DNA of 64,000 bases, taken from positions 4,692,892 to 4,756,891 of the forward strand of contig LR746265.1 of the NCBI GenBank assembly GCA_902729315.2, given 5' to 3'. This document shows, one piece after another, positions 1 through 11,249 of this stretch (position 1 is the first letter of the stretch; every line of letters begins with the position of its first letter). Below the pieces are notes generated by a model. The model was given only the letters and a program-made list of their open reading frames with translations. It was not told where the DNA came from and searched no databases. This stretch comes from Spirodela intermedia (taxonomy: Eukaryota > Streptophyta > Magnoliopsida > Alismatales > Araceae). The translations under genes and the position numbers were made by a program.

Positions 1-680
1 CCGAAATTTGAAATTCTAGAGATCCTTTTCTCACATTTCAATCCCCTAGACATATATTACTGAAATTTGAAATTATAACTATAAAGAGAATAGTTTTGAT
101 TTATTTTTGACAAATTTATTGTTGCTAAAAATAGAACTAAAAATAGAAAACAGAATTGTCAGAACTATCTAATTTACAAATTTCTTACATCATATTGCAT
201 GCATGAAAAATTAAATCAATTAGATTGATTGATACCAAAAGATACTAGGAAGATTATTATTGAGTCAAAAGAATGATCTAATAGCATAAAATGTTAGAAT
301 ACTCTTTGGATAGATGATAGTTAACATGAATTTGATTTTATAGATTTTCACGTCATGATCTTGATGAATAGTATTTACTTATGTGAACATTTGATTAATC
401 ATTTGAGTTTAATGGAGATTTTTGCACCCTGATCTATAGAACTTGTGATGAGAAATCACTTATTTCGAAAAAAAAAAAGAGAGCAATGTGAAAAATCTAG
501 AAACGAAGAGTACATATAGAGGGTGTAAGACATCATTCTCATTGTCGAAATCATACATAAAAAAAAACTTGCTGCAAAATAAGTGGATAAAGTGAAAGCC
601 CTGAAAATGAAGAGTACACATGGAGAGTGTGAGACATCATTCTTATTGTCAAAATTTGTTTATAGGAAAAGCTACTTATC

Positions 681-720
<40 letters not shown>

Positions 721-1081
721 AATGAAGAAATATAGTACAAACTTCAAAAATCAAGTCATAAAAAAAGAAAAATGTAGGATCAATATTATTCTTAGATGAG
801 TATTGATAATTGAAACATCTTGTAAATATATCTATGAGTGAAGAAGTGATAAAGATGTGAATAGAAGAAGTGAAGTCTAGATTGTTATTCCAAGGAGTGC
901 TTAAACATTTAAGTGCTTGACATCATTCTTAAATAGTTGATATAAGAATCCAAAGTGTCTAAAGGTGCATCATTTCTATTTATTTATTTTTATGAATTAA
1001 AATATGATGTTTGAGATCTACAAATTTGTATTTTCATAATTCCATTGCTAAGAGACTAGCAATGATTTAAGTTGAGGGGTG
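1..1081 (+). mobile_element. 3' internal end of a Tat-like Ty3-gypsy retrotransposon (noncoding tail)
   Basis: No open reading frame of note occurs here. The last 40 bases contain a 'gactagcaatgatttaagtt' stretch followed by a purine tract (ttgaggggtg) directly abutting TGATAAG. That arrangement is what I know from the region before the 3' LTR of plant Tat/Ogre-type gypsy elements. Upstream, a 48-base segment at about 506-553 is repeated imperfectly at 609-655, and an (AT)n run occupies about 683-717. The element's coding part would lie left of the window. Lineage assignment is from remembered motif resemblance. Confidence 0.45.
683..717. repeat. (AT)n microsatellite
   Basis: About 17 uninterrupted AT units lie inside retroelement-derived sequence. 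Confidence 0.9.
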
Positions 1082-1750
1082 TGATAAGTCTTTATTATCA
1101 TGAGTTAATAATCAGTAAATAATATTTTTTAACCTTAACTCATGATAAATAGACTTATATTTATGTTAAAGTGTGAAAAATAGTTTTTAGTTGATTAACG
1201 TGAAATTTTGACTAATTATGTGATTTTATACAAACTCATATGATTTTTATAGTCTTACTTTTGAGATAAATGAAGAAAAAGAAATAAAAATAAAAATATT
1301 ACAAAATGAGGGGGACATGTCAACTAGTCAGGCCTACAAACAAGTCGGAAGCACAGTCGGGGAGGAGCTGCGGGGAGGAGCTGCAAGTAAGGCTTGAACG
1401 GCTAGGATTGATAAGGGCATGTGTGCGCCACTTCTCTTCCATATCAACGGTGGCCAGCCGGCTGTGGGACAAAGAGTGGTCGCACATATGGGAGAAATAG
1501 ACTTGATTGTAAATGTAATATTACTATATATTTGCTTGAAACTTCAGTGCACAAGCGATGTGGGACTAAACTCGTGCCACATCTTTCCTAGAAGGCTTCG
1601 ATGATTTTAATACCTACAATACCCCTTATTTATAAGAGAGATATACCATGATGATGTCATTATATAAGGGCATTAGAGTACTTATTTCAATCTCTCTCAT
1701 GTAGGCGAGCAACCGACGTGGGTTCGAATCCTCCCAAAATCAAAACTCAT
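1082..1750 (+). mobile_element. Probable 3' LTR start (TGATAAG...) with an inserted R1 repeat; right edge unclear
   Basis: The LTR-like sequence begins TGATAAG immediately after a polypurine tract. It is interrupted from about 1306 to 1610 by a copy of dispersed repeat R1. Near the right end (about 1705-1735) sits GGTTCGAATCC, identical to a tRNA B-box, but no matching cloverleaf can be folded, so it is not called a tRNA. It may be a SINE remnant. No second LTR is in the window. Confidence 0.35.
1306..1610 (+). repeat. Dispersed repeat R1, copy a (diverged)
   Basis: Shares the layout of copies near 6110-6450 (inverted) and 8171-8490: a GC-richer 'gggctcgagtggc'-like block, a segment reading roughly '...cactcccttgccacat...ggccagctggtc...', and a terminal 'gatgtgggactaaa' motif. 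Copy a is the most diverged. No coding capacity is evident. Confidence 0.5.
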
Positions 1751-2415
1751 ATTTTTTATCAGATTATCACGACTTTCTTGCAGATCACTAATGAAAAATT
1801 AAGCTGCCAAAATCACTAGATCATCAGGGAAAATCTCATCAACATGATTCGCGGAGTATTGTTACTAAAATTATTGAACAATTCGCGATAAAAGGATCAC
1901 GAATTCATTGAGTAAAGTATCTTTGATTGATCAACAAACAAGCCGTCGTCGAGAAGAGGACGATCTGTCGGGAGACGAGTCGCCACCTCTTAAGAGCGTA
2001 CCGAATGTAATGAAGAGCCTCCTCTTGCTGTGTGGACTTGAGGATGAAGCTCCTTGACACGCGTCCCATCTCCATCCAGCTCCTCTCCGTTGGGTGACAG
2101 TCGCTGGAGAGCCGCAAAGTCGTCGTTTTTCCACTCCATCGGGTGACAGCCGCCGAAGACGATTCAACGACCCATTTCATTGATCTCTAGACTTCGCAAA
2201 GAGATCTACAGATTGCTCATGTCGTCTTTGTCTAAGGAGAGCTTTCGAGGCCGTGGACACTGCACGACGATCCTCCCGAACGCTCAAGATTCCGGTGCAT
2301 CACCGACGCATCACCCGACACTGGAACTTTGTTTTCCTACTTTCAACTTAATTTTCGCTTCATTTAGTGATAATTTGTGTGCTTTAAATTTACCAAGATA
2401 TACTTCATTCAATTA
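1751..2415. other. Intergenic/repeat-derived sequence, no gene recognised
   Basis: A short minus-strand frame (91 codons, 1905-2180) and a plus-strand frame (87 codons, 2180-2443) exist. Neither resembles a family I know, and both sit among repeats. The stretch runs into repeat R2 copy a. Confidence 0.4.
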
Positions 2416-2830
2416 CAATTCTTTCGGCTTTTATAGATCTTAATTTGATCAATTAAATTGTTTGTAATCACTTACATAAGAATCGATTGGTGGAACTCTA
2501 TTTTCGCTTGATTCGCGTTCGTGGGGTGCTGACGTCATCTTGATGTCTACACCCTTATTTCCTTTTTTTGAATTTTAAATATATTTTATTCTTATTTCCT
2601 AATATAAAATTTATAGAAAATAGTATTCTTTGAGAAAAAGTTTAAATAATTACTTGATATTATATTACATCCCTATGATTGACCTAGAAAATTACCACTA
2701 TTTTTAGAAATTGTATTGAATTATAATTGATATATTTGTTCAAAAATACTTCTAAATATCTAAAAATTCATATTTTATAGTTTTATAAATTTTAAATTTG
2801 TGTGATTTACTATACAACAATTAAGTCATG
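2415..2830 (+). repeat. Dispersed repeat R2, copy a
   Basis: About 410 AT-rich bases match 4080-4490 in the same orientation. Shared landmarks in order: 'tagatcttaatttgat', 'catcttgatg/catcttgacg', 'ttttaaatatattttat', a 'cctagaaaattaccactattttta' type segment, and a closing 'gtgatttactat' segment. The copy spacing is about 1.66 kb. Divergence is high, so it is old. It could be LTR or DNA-transposon derived. Confidence 0.65.
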
Positions 2831-3581
2831 TCACCCTTCTTCTCTCACCAATTTCCCCATCCTCCTTTCGAGTTTGGTACCTCCTCCTCATCAAGGTATT
2901 CGGTGAGTCAAGCATTCTCTTCTTCGTGTCAGTTGTTGGACCAATTCCCATTTCCTCCTTTCTTTCCCTCTTTAGAAAGTTAGATTCCTCTCCCTTCCCT
3001 TCCGACACCCCTGTAGGGCTGGAACCCTATCACATGGCATCAAGTTTTTCAATATTCCCACCAATATATTTATTAGAACAAAGCATAGTAGCATCTCAAG
3101 CTCAACACTAATTCCTTTGTGATCAATAATATTCTAACCAGAGTGACCATGGTGGTGATTGTCCACCATCTCATTGCATTAGTGCATGACCTAATACACA
3201 AGGTGATGGCATATATTAAAACACATGTAATAATTTCATAGTAATGTAAATATAAGCATATTTTATCAAAAATAAAACTTCAAATGATAAGGGTCACCAT
3301 GTAAAGAAATTTTGTAAATCACCAAAGTGATTAATTAGTTTACATATGAGTAAATCATTGATTAAATAAAAAATTAGAAATAATTTATTCAAATGTTGCT
3401 CCCATTTTCGTTTGATATGAACATTTGCATTTAATGTTAGTTGAGTATCAAAGTAGTGACATAGTCATGTGACATTTGAGTGCTGATGGAATTTCTATTC
3501 AAGTTTATCAATGTGTGGCTTATCTTGCACACCATTGTCTAAGTTGTGCAGGTAACCTCATAAAAAAATGTTTTACGAGGC
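2831..3581. other. Intergenic AT-rich sequence, no gene recognised
   Basis: Only short open frames (60 codons or fewer) in low-complexity sequence. It ends directly at the left LTR of the gypsy element. Confidence 0.4.
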
Positions 3582-3909
3582 TGATAAGCACACAATAAAG
3601 ATTTGCCACTAAAGATCAAAAAGGACAACAGTCGGGGTAAAAGATTGAGGACATTAGAGTGAAAAAATGGTCATTGTAAGGACAAGGCGTTTAGTTGTCC
3701 CCATGGGCCTATGGGCATACATCTTTTGGGGGATAAAGCCCTTATAGGGCTTTGAGCAGAAAAGGGAGAGGGAGGGAAGCCTCTCAAACATCTTCCCTAG
3801 TTCTACTAGGGTTCCTTGAATCACAAGATATCTTCTATCCTTCTCTATTTCTAGTTTTGTTTCTCTTTTTTTTCTTATTATCCATTCAGGTGACTGTAGC
3901 TTAGTTGCA
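3582..3909 (+). repeat. Left LTR of the gypsy element
   Basis: Begins TGATAAG and ends near 'gtagcttagttgca'. It aligns along its length with 7649-7972. Shared blocks include 'aaaaaggacaa', 'gtaaggaca...gcatttaactgtcccc'-like, 'gaagggaagcct', 'ttctactagggttc' and 'gttatccatt'. Confidence 0.7.
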
Positions 3910-4079
3910 TAGTATTACCATATTAGTATGAGAGCCATTCATCAAGGATAGCACCAATTTTTTTTGACAATCATTTAAAAATTATGGGAGACAAAACAGT
4001 AGTCAAGTTCAATCTAAATATGGTTTTGTATGATTTTGTATGATTTCAAGTTTCAAGAATCTTCTTTATTCAATTAAGA

Positions 4080-4490
4080 TTCTTCTAGTATTTATAGATC
4101 TTAATTTGATTAATTAAATCATATATAATTATTTATGTAAAAATTACTAGATAGAATTCTATTTTTTGTCTTAATCACATTCATCATCTTGACGCCGCAT
4201 CCGAATTTCTTTATTCATGATTTTTTAAATATATTTTATCTTCATCATTTAGTTTAAAAATTATAAAAAAATTATATTCTTGGAGGAAAATTCTAACATC
4301 TTATCATATATTATCTCATATCTTTTTAATCGACCTGAAATATTATCACTATTTTTAAAACCTTTTGGTAAATTATAATTGATTTAGTTGTATCAAAATG
4401 TTTTAAAACTCTTAAAATTATTATTTTATAATTTATAAAATTTAAATTCATGTGATTTATTATAAAACGATTACATCATGTTATGAAGAA
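4080..4490 (+). repeat. Dispersed repeat R2, copy b, nested in the gypsy element
   Basis: Direct-orientation match to 2415-2830. Its position between the gypsy LTRs implies insertion into, or recombination with, that element. Confidence 0.65.
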
Positions 4491-4866
4491 AACTGTCAAT
4501 TGAAGGTCATTCATTGGCATGTAATTTTTCAATGGATTAAATCTAGACCCTATTATCTCATCATCAAGATTGTTTGGTGCTAACTACATAGTCCACACTC
4601 ATTTCTGGCATCTTCAACAAGCTTTATGATAGTTTCATCAGAGGCCATCAAGTTATCTCATAAATTATAAAAGTATTACTCATCAATTTGTTAGAAGGAT
4701 ATGAAACAAAGAATTTATCAATATGTATTTGAACATGACACATGCCAGTGCAAAAAAGCATCTACTTTATCTCCTACAAGTCTTTCATGTGCACCTATCA
4801 TTGTGTTTAAATGTTTATTATCTAATAACATTTATCACCAATATTTAGTAAGATATAAGTATAGAT

Positions 4867-5026
4867 GTAAGTTTCACGTTGAACATAAGGAGATTGATTA
4901 ATCGATTGTGAAAAATTAATTTAGTTTATATGTAAAGTGATTTTAATATTTTATCATTACTAAATAGAAATAATAAAATAAAAGTATGAGGTGAGAAGAA
5001 TAAAGAGAGTGGATAAGGGAAGGAGG

Positions 5027-5064
<38 letters not shown>

Positions 5065-5470
5065 AGATTGATTGAGAGAGAGAGGGAAAGAGAAATGTGA
5101 AAGAATAATTAGGAGAGAGAAATATTGGTGAACTCTTTTTACAATGCTTAGTTTCATGCGTAACTCAAGTTGATCATATTTATAGATGAATGTGTGCTCA
5201 AGAATTCACACACATGACATGAGTTCAAACGTGAATGTTTTCACCTAGTTATAAAACTAAAATACTCATTAGTCAGTCTTCAATCCCATTAATTTCACAT
5301 TCAAAATTAGATAAAAATCGTTATTCATAGAACGGTGAAAACTATAAGTTCTTCAAGATGTGACTACAAAATAAGAGAAAATAATTTGGACATGATTTGA
5401 AATTAATCTCAATGAGTTTTACTAGATTTCAAAGAGAAATGAAGATCATTCATTAAGTTTTGGAAGAGTT
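4867..5470 (-). repeat. Dispersed repeat R3, copy a, nested in the gypsy element (inverted relative to copy b)
   Basis: The reverse complement of this segment aligns with 9330-10045. Shared landmarks: 'aaaacttaatgaatgatctt', 'tcatgtgtgtgaat', 'gagcacacattcatct', a long purine/pyrimidine (GA/CT) tract, and 'ttaaattagttttcac'. The GA tract at about 5033-5062 is part of the repeat. It also contains a 65-codon frame made only of low-complexity sequence. Confidence 0.7.
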
Positions 5471-5517
5471 CTATAAATTTTTATTAGAGGACCCATAAAA
5501 ATGATAATAATTGACAT

Positions 5518-5600
5518 AAAATATAAATAAATATTGAAATCATGTAAATAAATATTGAAAGTATGTAAATAAATATTGAAAGCGAGTAAATAAATGTTGC
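5518..5600 (+). repeat. 21-bp tandem repeat, about four units
   Basis: The unit 'gtaaataaatattgaaag' plus three variable bases recurs about four times with a period of 21 bases; the last unit is diverged. Confidence 0.75.
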
Positions 5601-6109
5601 CCAATGTTGGTAGCCTCTTGAGCAGCTAGAGAGGTTGGTGTAACAGATTGGTTTCATTCGATCATGCCACACCACATTAAAATTACAAGAATATCATTCA
5701 AAAGTGTTGTGTTGCTCACCGAAGAGATCTAATGAGAAGAGGGTCAACTACACTATCACCATTGTTTGAGGAGAGAAGGGATGAGATGATCACTTGTCAT
5801 AGCCTTGAGTGTAGTTGGGGAAGGAGTGAGTTTGCTGATTGATGAAGGCTTTGATTACATGAAGGAGAAGAAAAACAAATGTTGTAATCATGACTGCCAT
5901 TGAAATTTTAATGATATCTATTTTACCAATTATTAATTAATTATTATATTTATATTCCTAATAGTGATATGTGTGAGTCTGTATGATGGCACTTCATTTG
6001 CTGCTAGTTCAATTGTCTTTGATCATGTGGCATACTGAACGTTCTAAGATTGAACTGTCATAAAATTAAGAGCTTAAGTTTCTAGTACCATTGCTGACTA
6101 CTACCATGA

Positions 6110-6450
6110 TACAATGACAAATGTTTAGTCTCACATCATAAGTTTTTCAACATTTTGGGATCAATATCTCAAAGTTAACTCTATATGTAGGCTCTCTTCT
6201 CCTAAAACAAATAATGCCCAAGATCATCTAAGGAGAAGGGAATAGGTGGTCCATCCTCACGCACACACATGTGTATGTCGCTCCTTGCTCCATGACCAGC
6301 TGGTCCTTAGGATGTGGCAAGGGAGTGACGCACACTTATGTGACATGAGTTCTTAGCCACTCGAGCCCAGCTTCTAGCTTCCCCAATCTTGGTCGACCCA
6401 CTCAAGCATAGCATCCCTCTAGTTTAACTGACAAGTCTCTACTTGTAAGT
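6110..6450 (-). repeat. Dispersed repeat R1, copy b (inverted), nested in the gypsy element
   Basis: The reverse complement aligns closely with 8171-8490. Shared blocks are 'gctgggctcgagtggc', 'ccagctggtcatgg', 'caaggagc', 'gatcttgggcattatt' and 'tgtgagactaaac'. Confidence 0.7.
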
Positions 6451-7648
6451 GGGTGGTGATTTTTTTATATTATTTTTTAAAAAGAAAAAATTATATTGTC
6501 CTTTAATTTCAAACTTCTAAAATTAAGAATATATTGTTGTATTTATTTTACACATTAACACAAAAAAGTAAAATAATAAATTATTTAAATATGAAAAATC
6601 TAACTTTAACAGTCGTCTACAACCCTTTCAATTCCATAGTAAATTTGGGATGTTCTCTCTATGAATTTTGTGGAAAAACTTTCAAGTCCATAGGCTATAG
6701 TACAATCATAGTGGTGATTGACAGATTTGTGGAAAAACACCTTCATAGTGAAAGAGGTTGTCAAAATCTTTACTAGAGAAGTTGTATATCTTCATGACAT
6801 GCCTTCTTCAATAATTTATGATCGTGACAAGATTTTCACCAACCTATTTTAGTATACTCTTTTTGAAGCATAACATGGTATTTCATCCCCAAATATTTGG
6901 CTAGACAAAAGTTGTAAATTGAGGACTAAAAAATCACCTCCACTACACCTCAAATAACCTGAAAACTTGGAGCAACTTGCTCCATTGGGCCAAGTTCTAC
7001 TATAACACCTATTTTAATACTTACATACTACACTATTCAGGACAATGTATGGTTGTGACCTATCAGTCCTAATATGTTATGGTTCTCGCAAATCACCTAT
7101 GAAGCAAGGGATAAATTGTTGTCCAAAAGGGATCAAATGCTATAGCTGCTAAAATATCACCTCCACAATGCACAAGTCTAGATGAAGCACTAGGCAAATA
7201 GAGATAGTAGGGACATCAACTTTCAAGAAGGAGAGTGTGTTTTATGCCTCAAGTCATTTTTTTCAATGTCTTTAGCTCAGCAAAATGAGAAACTAGCCTC
7301 AAATACTTTAGTCCCTTCAAGACTTCAAAAAAATGGGGATGGTAGCATATCACCTTTACCTACCAAACACTAGCACCATTCACCCTGTATTTCACGTTTC
7401 TTTATTATGTAGGGTTCAAGGTCAAACTAAGCATCCTCAGCCTCTTCCTACTCTCCTTGATGAGGGACTTTGTTGGAATGTCACTCATCAAGTAATAATT
7501 GACACCATGCATACCCCAGTAGGCCTTGAAGCCCTCATCTAGTCAAAGGATCTCTCTAACTTTGAGGTGTGGGAATCAGCCACTATCATCCACCAATAAT
7601 TTCTAGATTTGACCTCAAGGACAAGGTTGTCATCACAAGGAAGAGTAT

Positions 7649-7972
7649 TGATAAGCTCATAATGAAAACATACAACTGAAGATGAAAAAGGACAATAATT
7701 GGGGAAGAAGTTGGAGGATATTACAAAGATAAAAGGGTCAATGTAAGGACATAGCATTTAACTGTCCCCCTCAATCAACATGGATATCTTTTGAGAGGTA
7801 AAACAATTCTAGGGCTTCGAGGAGCAGAAGGAGAGGAAGGGAAGCCTTTTGAACATCTTCTTTGGTTCTACTAGGGTTCTACAAATCTTGAGTTATCTTT
7901 TATCTTTCTCTATATCTAGTTTTCTTTCTCTCTCTTTTCGTGTTATCCATTTGTGTGCCTGTAGCTTAATGA
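7649..7972 (+). repeat. Right LTR of the gypsy element
   Basis: Starts TGATAAG after a purine-rich 'acaaggaagagtat'. It aligns with 3582-3909 with many substitutions, so the insertion is old. The exact right edge is uncertain by several bases and no target duplication could be confirmed. Confidence 0.65.
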
Positions 7973-8170
7973 TAGTTGTTAAAGCTAGAATTATGTCTTT
8001 TAATTAATTTATTATTTTATTTTATTTTATTAATTTGCATAATAAATATAGGATATATTTTTAATTTTGAAAATTTTAAAGTTAATACTTAATGTAATTT
8101 TTTATTATTAAAATAAAAATAATAAAATATAAAAACTTCTTCCACCCACTAGCAAGCCATCACTCAACAA

Positions 8171-8490
8171 TTGACCCGGAGGAGGGACAATGGTCAAGCG
8201 GGTAGATCTAGACGGGGAGAGTCACAAGTTGGGCTCGAGTGGCGAAGGCCTCGCCCCGTGCACATGTGCATCACTCCCCTTCCACATCTTGGTGGCCAAC
8301 TGGTCATGGGGCAAGGAGTGCCCATACACACATACACGCACGAGGGCGGACCATCTTATTGCCTTCTCCCAAGATGGTCCTGGGCATTATTTTATTTCAA
8401 GAGAAGGGATCTCTATAGAGAGATAGAAGCTTTAATTTATATTTGACACATGCATTTGATATACTTTCAATGTAGGACTAAATGTTTTCA
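8171..8490 (+). repeat. Dispersed repeat R1, copy c (best preserved)
   Basis: GC-rich core plus terminal 'tgtaggactaaatg'. Overlapping frames of 91 and 78 codons occur in it, but the sister copies do not preserve these frames, so no protein is called. Confidence 0.65.
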
Positions 8491-8604
8491 TTTGTTTCAA
8501 CGTAGCCATCTGGAGTGTGGTGTGATCTAGCGGTATGCAAAGAGCCACGTCATCATATTAGCCAAATCCTGTGGCTGGCGAACCACCACAATACTAGATG
8601 TGTA

Positions 8605-8828
8605 AAGTGATCCATCAGCAGTTCACGAATCCAACGTTGCTCAACATGCACGTGGCCTTAAAAGATGATCCAACGACTATAAAGGTGCCATGGTACCAAG
8701 AACTTAAGTTCCCAATTGGGAGTAGTTCATGGTGGGTTGATCCTACGTCGCTCAGCATGCCACATACTAAGCTCATCTGATCTAGTGGCTCCTAAAGTGC
8801 CACGATACCGAGAACTTAAGTTCTCACA
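8605..8828 (+). repeat. Imperfect tandem duplication, unit about 112 bp
   Basis: Two units carry the same order of motifs: 'cgttgctcaacatgc / cgtcgctcagcatgc', then 'aaaggtgccatggtaccaag / aaagtgccacgataccgag', then 'aacttaagttc'. No gene is evident. Confidence 0.6.
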
Positions 8829-9329
8829 TGTATCACTATTAGGGATATAAAGACAATAATTAATTATTTTTTGGTAAAATAGATATTGTCGATTATCTTT
8901 AAAATCCTAACAATAGTCGCAAATACAACAATTTGTTCTTCCCTCCTTTTGCATGATCAACGTCTCCGACGATCGGCAAGCTTCTTCCTTCCTCCCCCGA
9001 CTGCACTCAAGGCCTCTGACAAGTGGTCAGCTCTTCCCTTCTCCCCCTAGATGATAGTGACAGTGTGGTCGACCCCTCTTTTGGCGGATCTCTCCAGCAA
9101 GCAACGCAGCACTTCTAAATGATACTTCTATGACTTCCGGTATGATGTGACACAATCAGATGAAACCAAGCCACCACACTAGTGCCTCTAGTTGCCTAGG
9201 AGGCAGATTAAATTTGGGCAACAATTTATTTCCTATTTTTAGCATTTACTTTCCTACTTTTGTCATTTATTTACATTTTACAGCAGGTTCTTTTCGTTTC
9301 ATGCACCTTTCAATTGAAATGAGTAAAAC
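8829..9329. other. Intergenic, no gene recognised
   Basis: No frame resembles a known protein. It leads into repeat R3 copy b. Confidence 0.4.
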
Positions 9330-10045
9330 TAATTCAAAACTTAATGAATGATCTTCGTTCTTCTGTTGAATCTTCTAAAACTCGTCTAAGATTAAGCCAA
9401 GATCATTTTCAACTTATTTTCTATTGAATTTCACAGTTGAATCTCGACATATTCATGTTTCTGATGGTACACAAATAATGAGTATTTTTTTCTATTTTTG
9501 AATGCAAAATTATCGAGATTAAAGGCTGATTAATGAGCATTCAACGGTTAAAATAAGTTGGAGACATTCACGGCTGACCTCATATCATGTGTGTGAATCT
9601 TCGAGCACACATTCATCTGAGAAAATGGGTTGACCGTATTTCTCTCTTTCTTCATTTTTGTTTTATTTCTCTCTCTCCCTCTCTCATGAGACCTTTCTTC
9701 TCTCTCCGTCTCTCGTGAGATTTCTCTCTTTCTCTCCCTCTCTCTCGATTGATCTTCTTCTCCTTCTATCCCTTTTGTGAGAGATCTCATCCCTTCTCTC
9801 TCTCGTGAGAGCTTTCTCTCCTTTTTACAAGAGATCTCATCCCTTCTCTCTCTCATGAGAGTTTTCTCTTCTTTCTCTCTTTTCCTCCTTCCTTTTCTCT
9901 ATTTTCCTTCCTTTATTTTTCTCACCTCACCCTTTTATTTTATTATTTTTTTTAAAATATTAATAAAATATTAATATCACTTTATATATAAATTAAATTA
10001 GTTTTCACAACGAATTAATCAATCTCCTTGTGTTCAACTTAAGAC
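9330..10045 (+). repeat. Dispersed repeat R3, copy b
   Basis: About 700 bp form an inverted pair with 4867-5470. The central CT-rich stretch (9630-9900) has expanded relative to copy a and contains recurring 'ctctcatgagag/ctctcgtgagag' palindromic units. The 102-codon minus-strand frame across it is a low-complexity artefact. Confidence 0.7.
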
Positions 10046-10189
10046 ACTTCTATACTAATATTTTATTAAGTCTTAGTTATAAATATTATTAGATAGTGTG
10101 CATTTAAACACAACTATAAGTGTACACCAGTAGCCTTACCAAAGGCATATTAAATGCCTTTTAACTCGAGGATGCCATGTAGTATAGGT

Positions 10190-10900
10190 GATCCCTCAAC
10201 AACTAGGACTAAGAGGTTTTTTCCAAAGATACCAGTAAACACTAGACTTAATATCTAAGATCAGCACAATAAAAGTATTCCTCGGAACAAGATTTTTTGC
10301 TGAACTTGGATGAGGAAAAGCACAAATCGATGCAAGTAAAGCCATGATCAGGCTACCATAGTGAAGAAAACAATCTAGAAAGGCACCCTTGTCATCAGCA
10401 TCAAGATAATTTGACACTAATAATTAAAGAGCTGAAACTTTTGCCTAATTTTAACAAAGTTATTTGTAGGCAGGGTCTTGTAGTTCTCGATGTACTATTG
10501 CTCATGCAATAGTAACAAAGGATCAAATCTGCAAGAGATGTAGGAGCACGGTTTTATTTAATTATGTAGCAACTAAAAATAGCCAGAGAAGTTCAAGATT
10601 GATGGGCGTCGCAAGCTGAGTAACAAACTACATTGAAAGACATAATGAAAATATAGACCCCTTTTCGTACTTAACTGCAAACCTGTCTTGAATACCTTGT
10701 TCACTGTAAAAAGGAAAAAGAGCGACAAATGTGGGCAACACCTGAGAGTGAAGAATGTCAATATGATTCATACAATAAACACAATACATGTTGAGAATCC
10801 GAGAAGGCCCGCCGATGGGAGAAAACTTTTGTTCCAAAGAAAACAAAGCTGTTGACGATCCGGGTATGCAAACCATGATTTCAGTGACATCTTATGCGGA
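10190..10900 (-). pseudogene. Possible exon remnants of an unrecognised gene
   Basis: Two minus-strand frames look more protein-like than their surroundings: 10196-10417 (73 codons; contains YLDADDKGAFLDCF and SLIMALLASICAFPHPSSA) and 10628-10876 (82 codons; contains SPIGGPSRILNMYCVYCMNH). Both have balanced composition and no low-complexity runs. I could not match either to a family or link them by clean splice sites. They may be decayed exons captured by a transposon or chance frames. Confidence 0.25.
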
Positions 10901-11249
10901 GTATTAAAGGGTCGCTTGACAACAGGTAATAAATGTCATTTTATTCTGTCGATTAAGACCATCAAACTTGGTCTTGAGCTAATAAATATAATACTTGTAA
11001 TATCATTGATAGAAAAACCTAAACAACTCAATTAGTTTGAAATTTTGAGCATATTCGAGTATGTCATCGGTGCATCATCAAGAAAACTTTTGTTCATGCT
11101 ATCTAAATTTGACTGCACGCTGAACAGAAAATATTTTCCAGCTGTTTTTCTCCTGTGAATTTCTATTATGTCTCAAGCCGTTTCACAATTAACTGCATGC
11201 AGCATGATGATCAGCCCTTACAGGCCATAATTCTCACATCAAACTGCAA

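Larger units (their letters stand above)
3582..7972 (+). mobile_element. Deleted Ty3-gypsy LTR retrotransposon with nested insertions
   Basis: Two LTR-like direct repeats of about 325 bp bound about 3.7 kb of internal sequence. After the left LTR comes a decayed primer-binding site (tagtatgagagcc, compare TGGTATCAGAGCC). Decayed coding traces remain on the plus strand. An integrase core fragment near 6710-6890 reads VVIDRF, then a broken frame with LHDMPSSIIYDRDKIFTNLF. A further integrase piece lies near 6955-7060. A C-terminal tail at 7333-7400 contains VAYHLYLPNTSTIHPVFHVS, the usual gypsy VAYRLxLP...IHPVFHVS motif. Gag, protease and reverse transcriptase are not detectable. Their place is taken by copies of repeats R2, R3 and R1. 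Confidence 0.75.

Noticed and set aside
1705-1742. Possible tRNA (GGTTCGAATCC B-box)
   Set aside because: No acceptor stem, D arm or anticodon arm can be paired around it. At most a SINE or tRNA-derived remnant.
5521-5600. CRISPR-like spacing of 21-bp AT-rich units
   Set aside because: Units are contiguous with no spacers, in a plant genome. It is an ordinary tandem repeat.
9548-9974. Arg/Glu-rich minus-strand frame and the overlapping Ser/Leu-rich plus-strand frame
   Set aside because: Pure translations of the CT/GA-rich tract within repeat R3.
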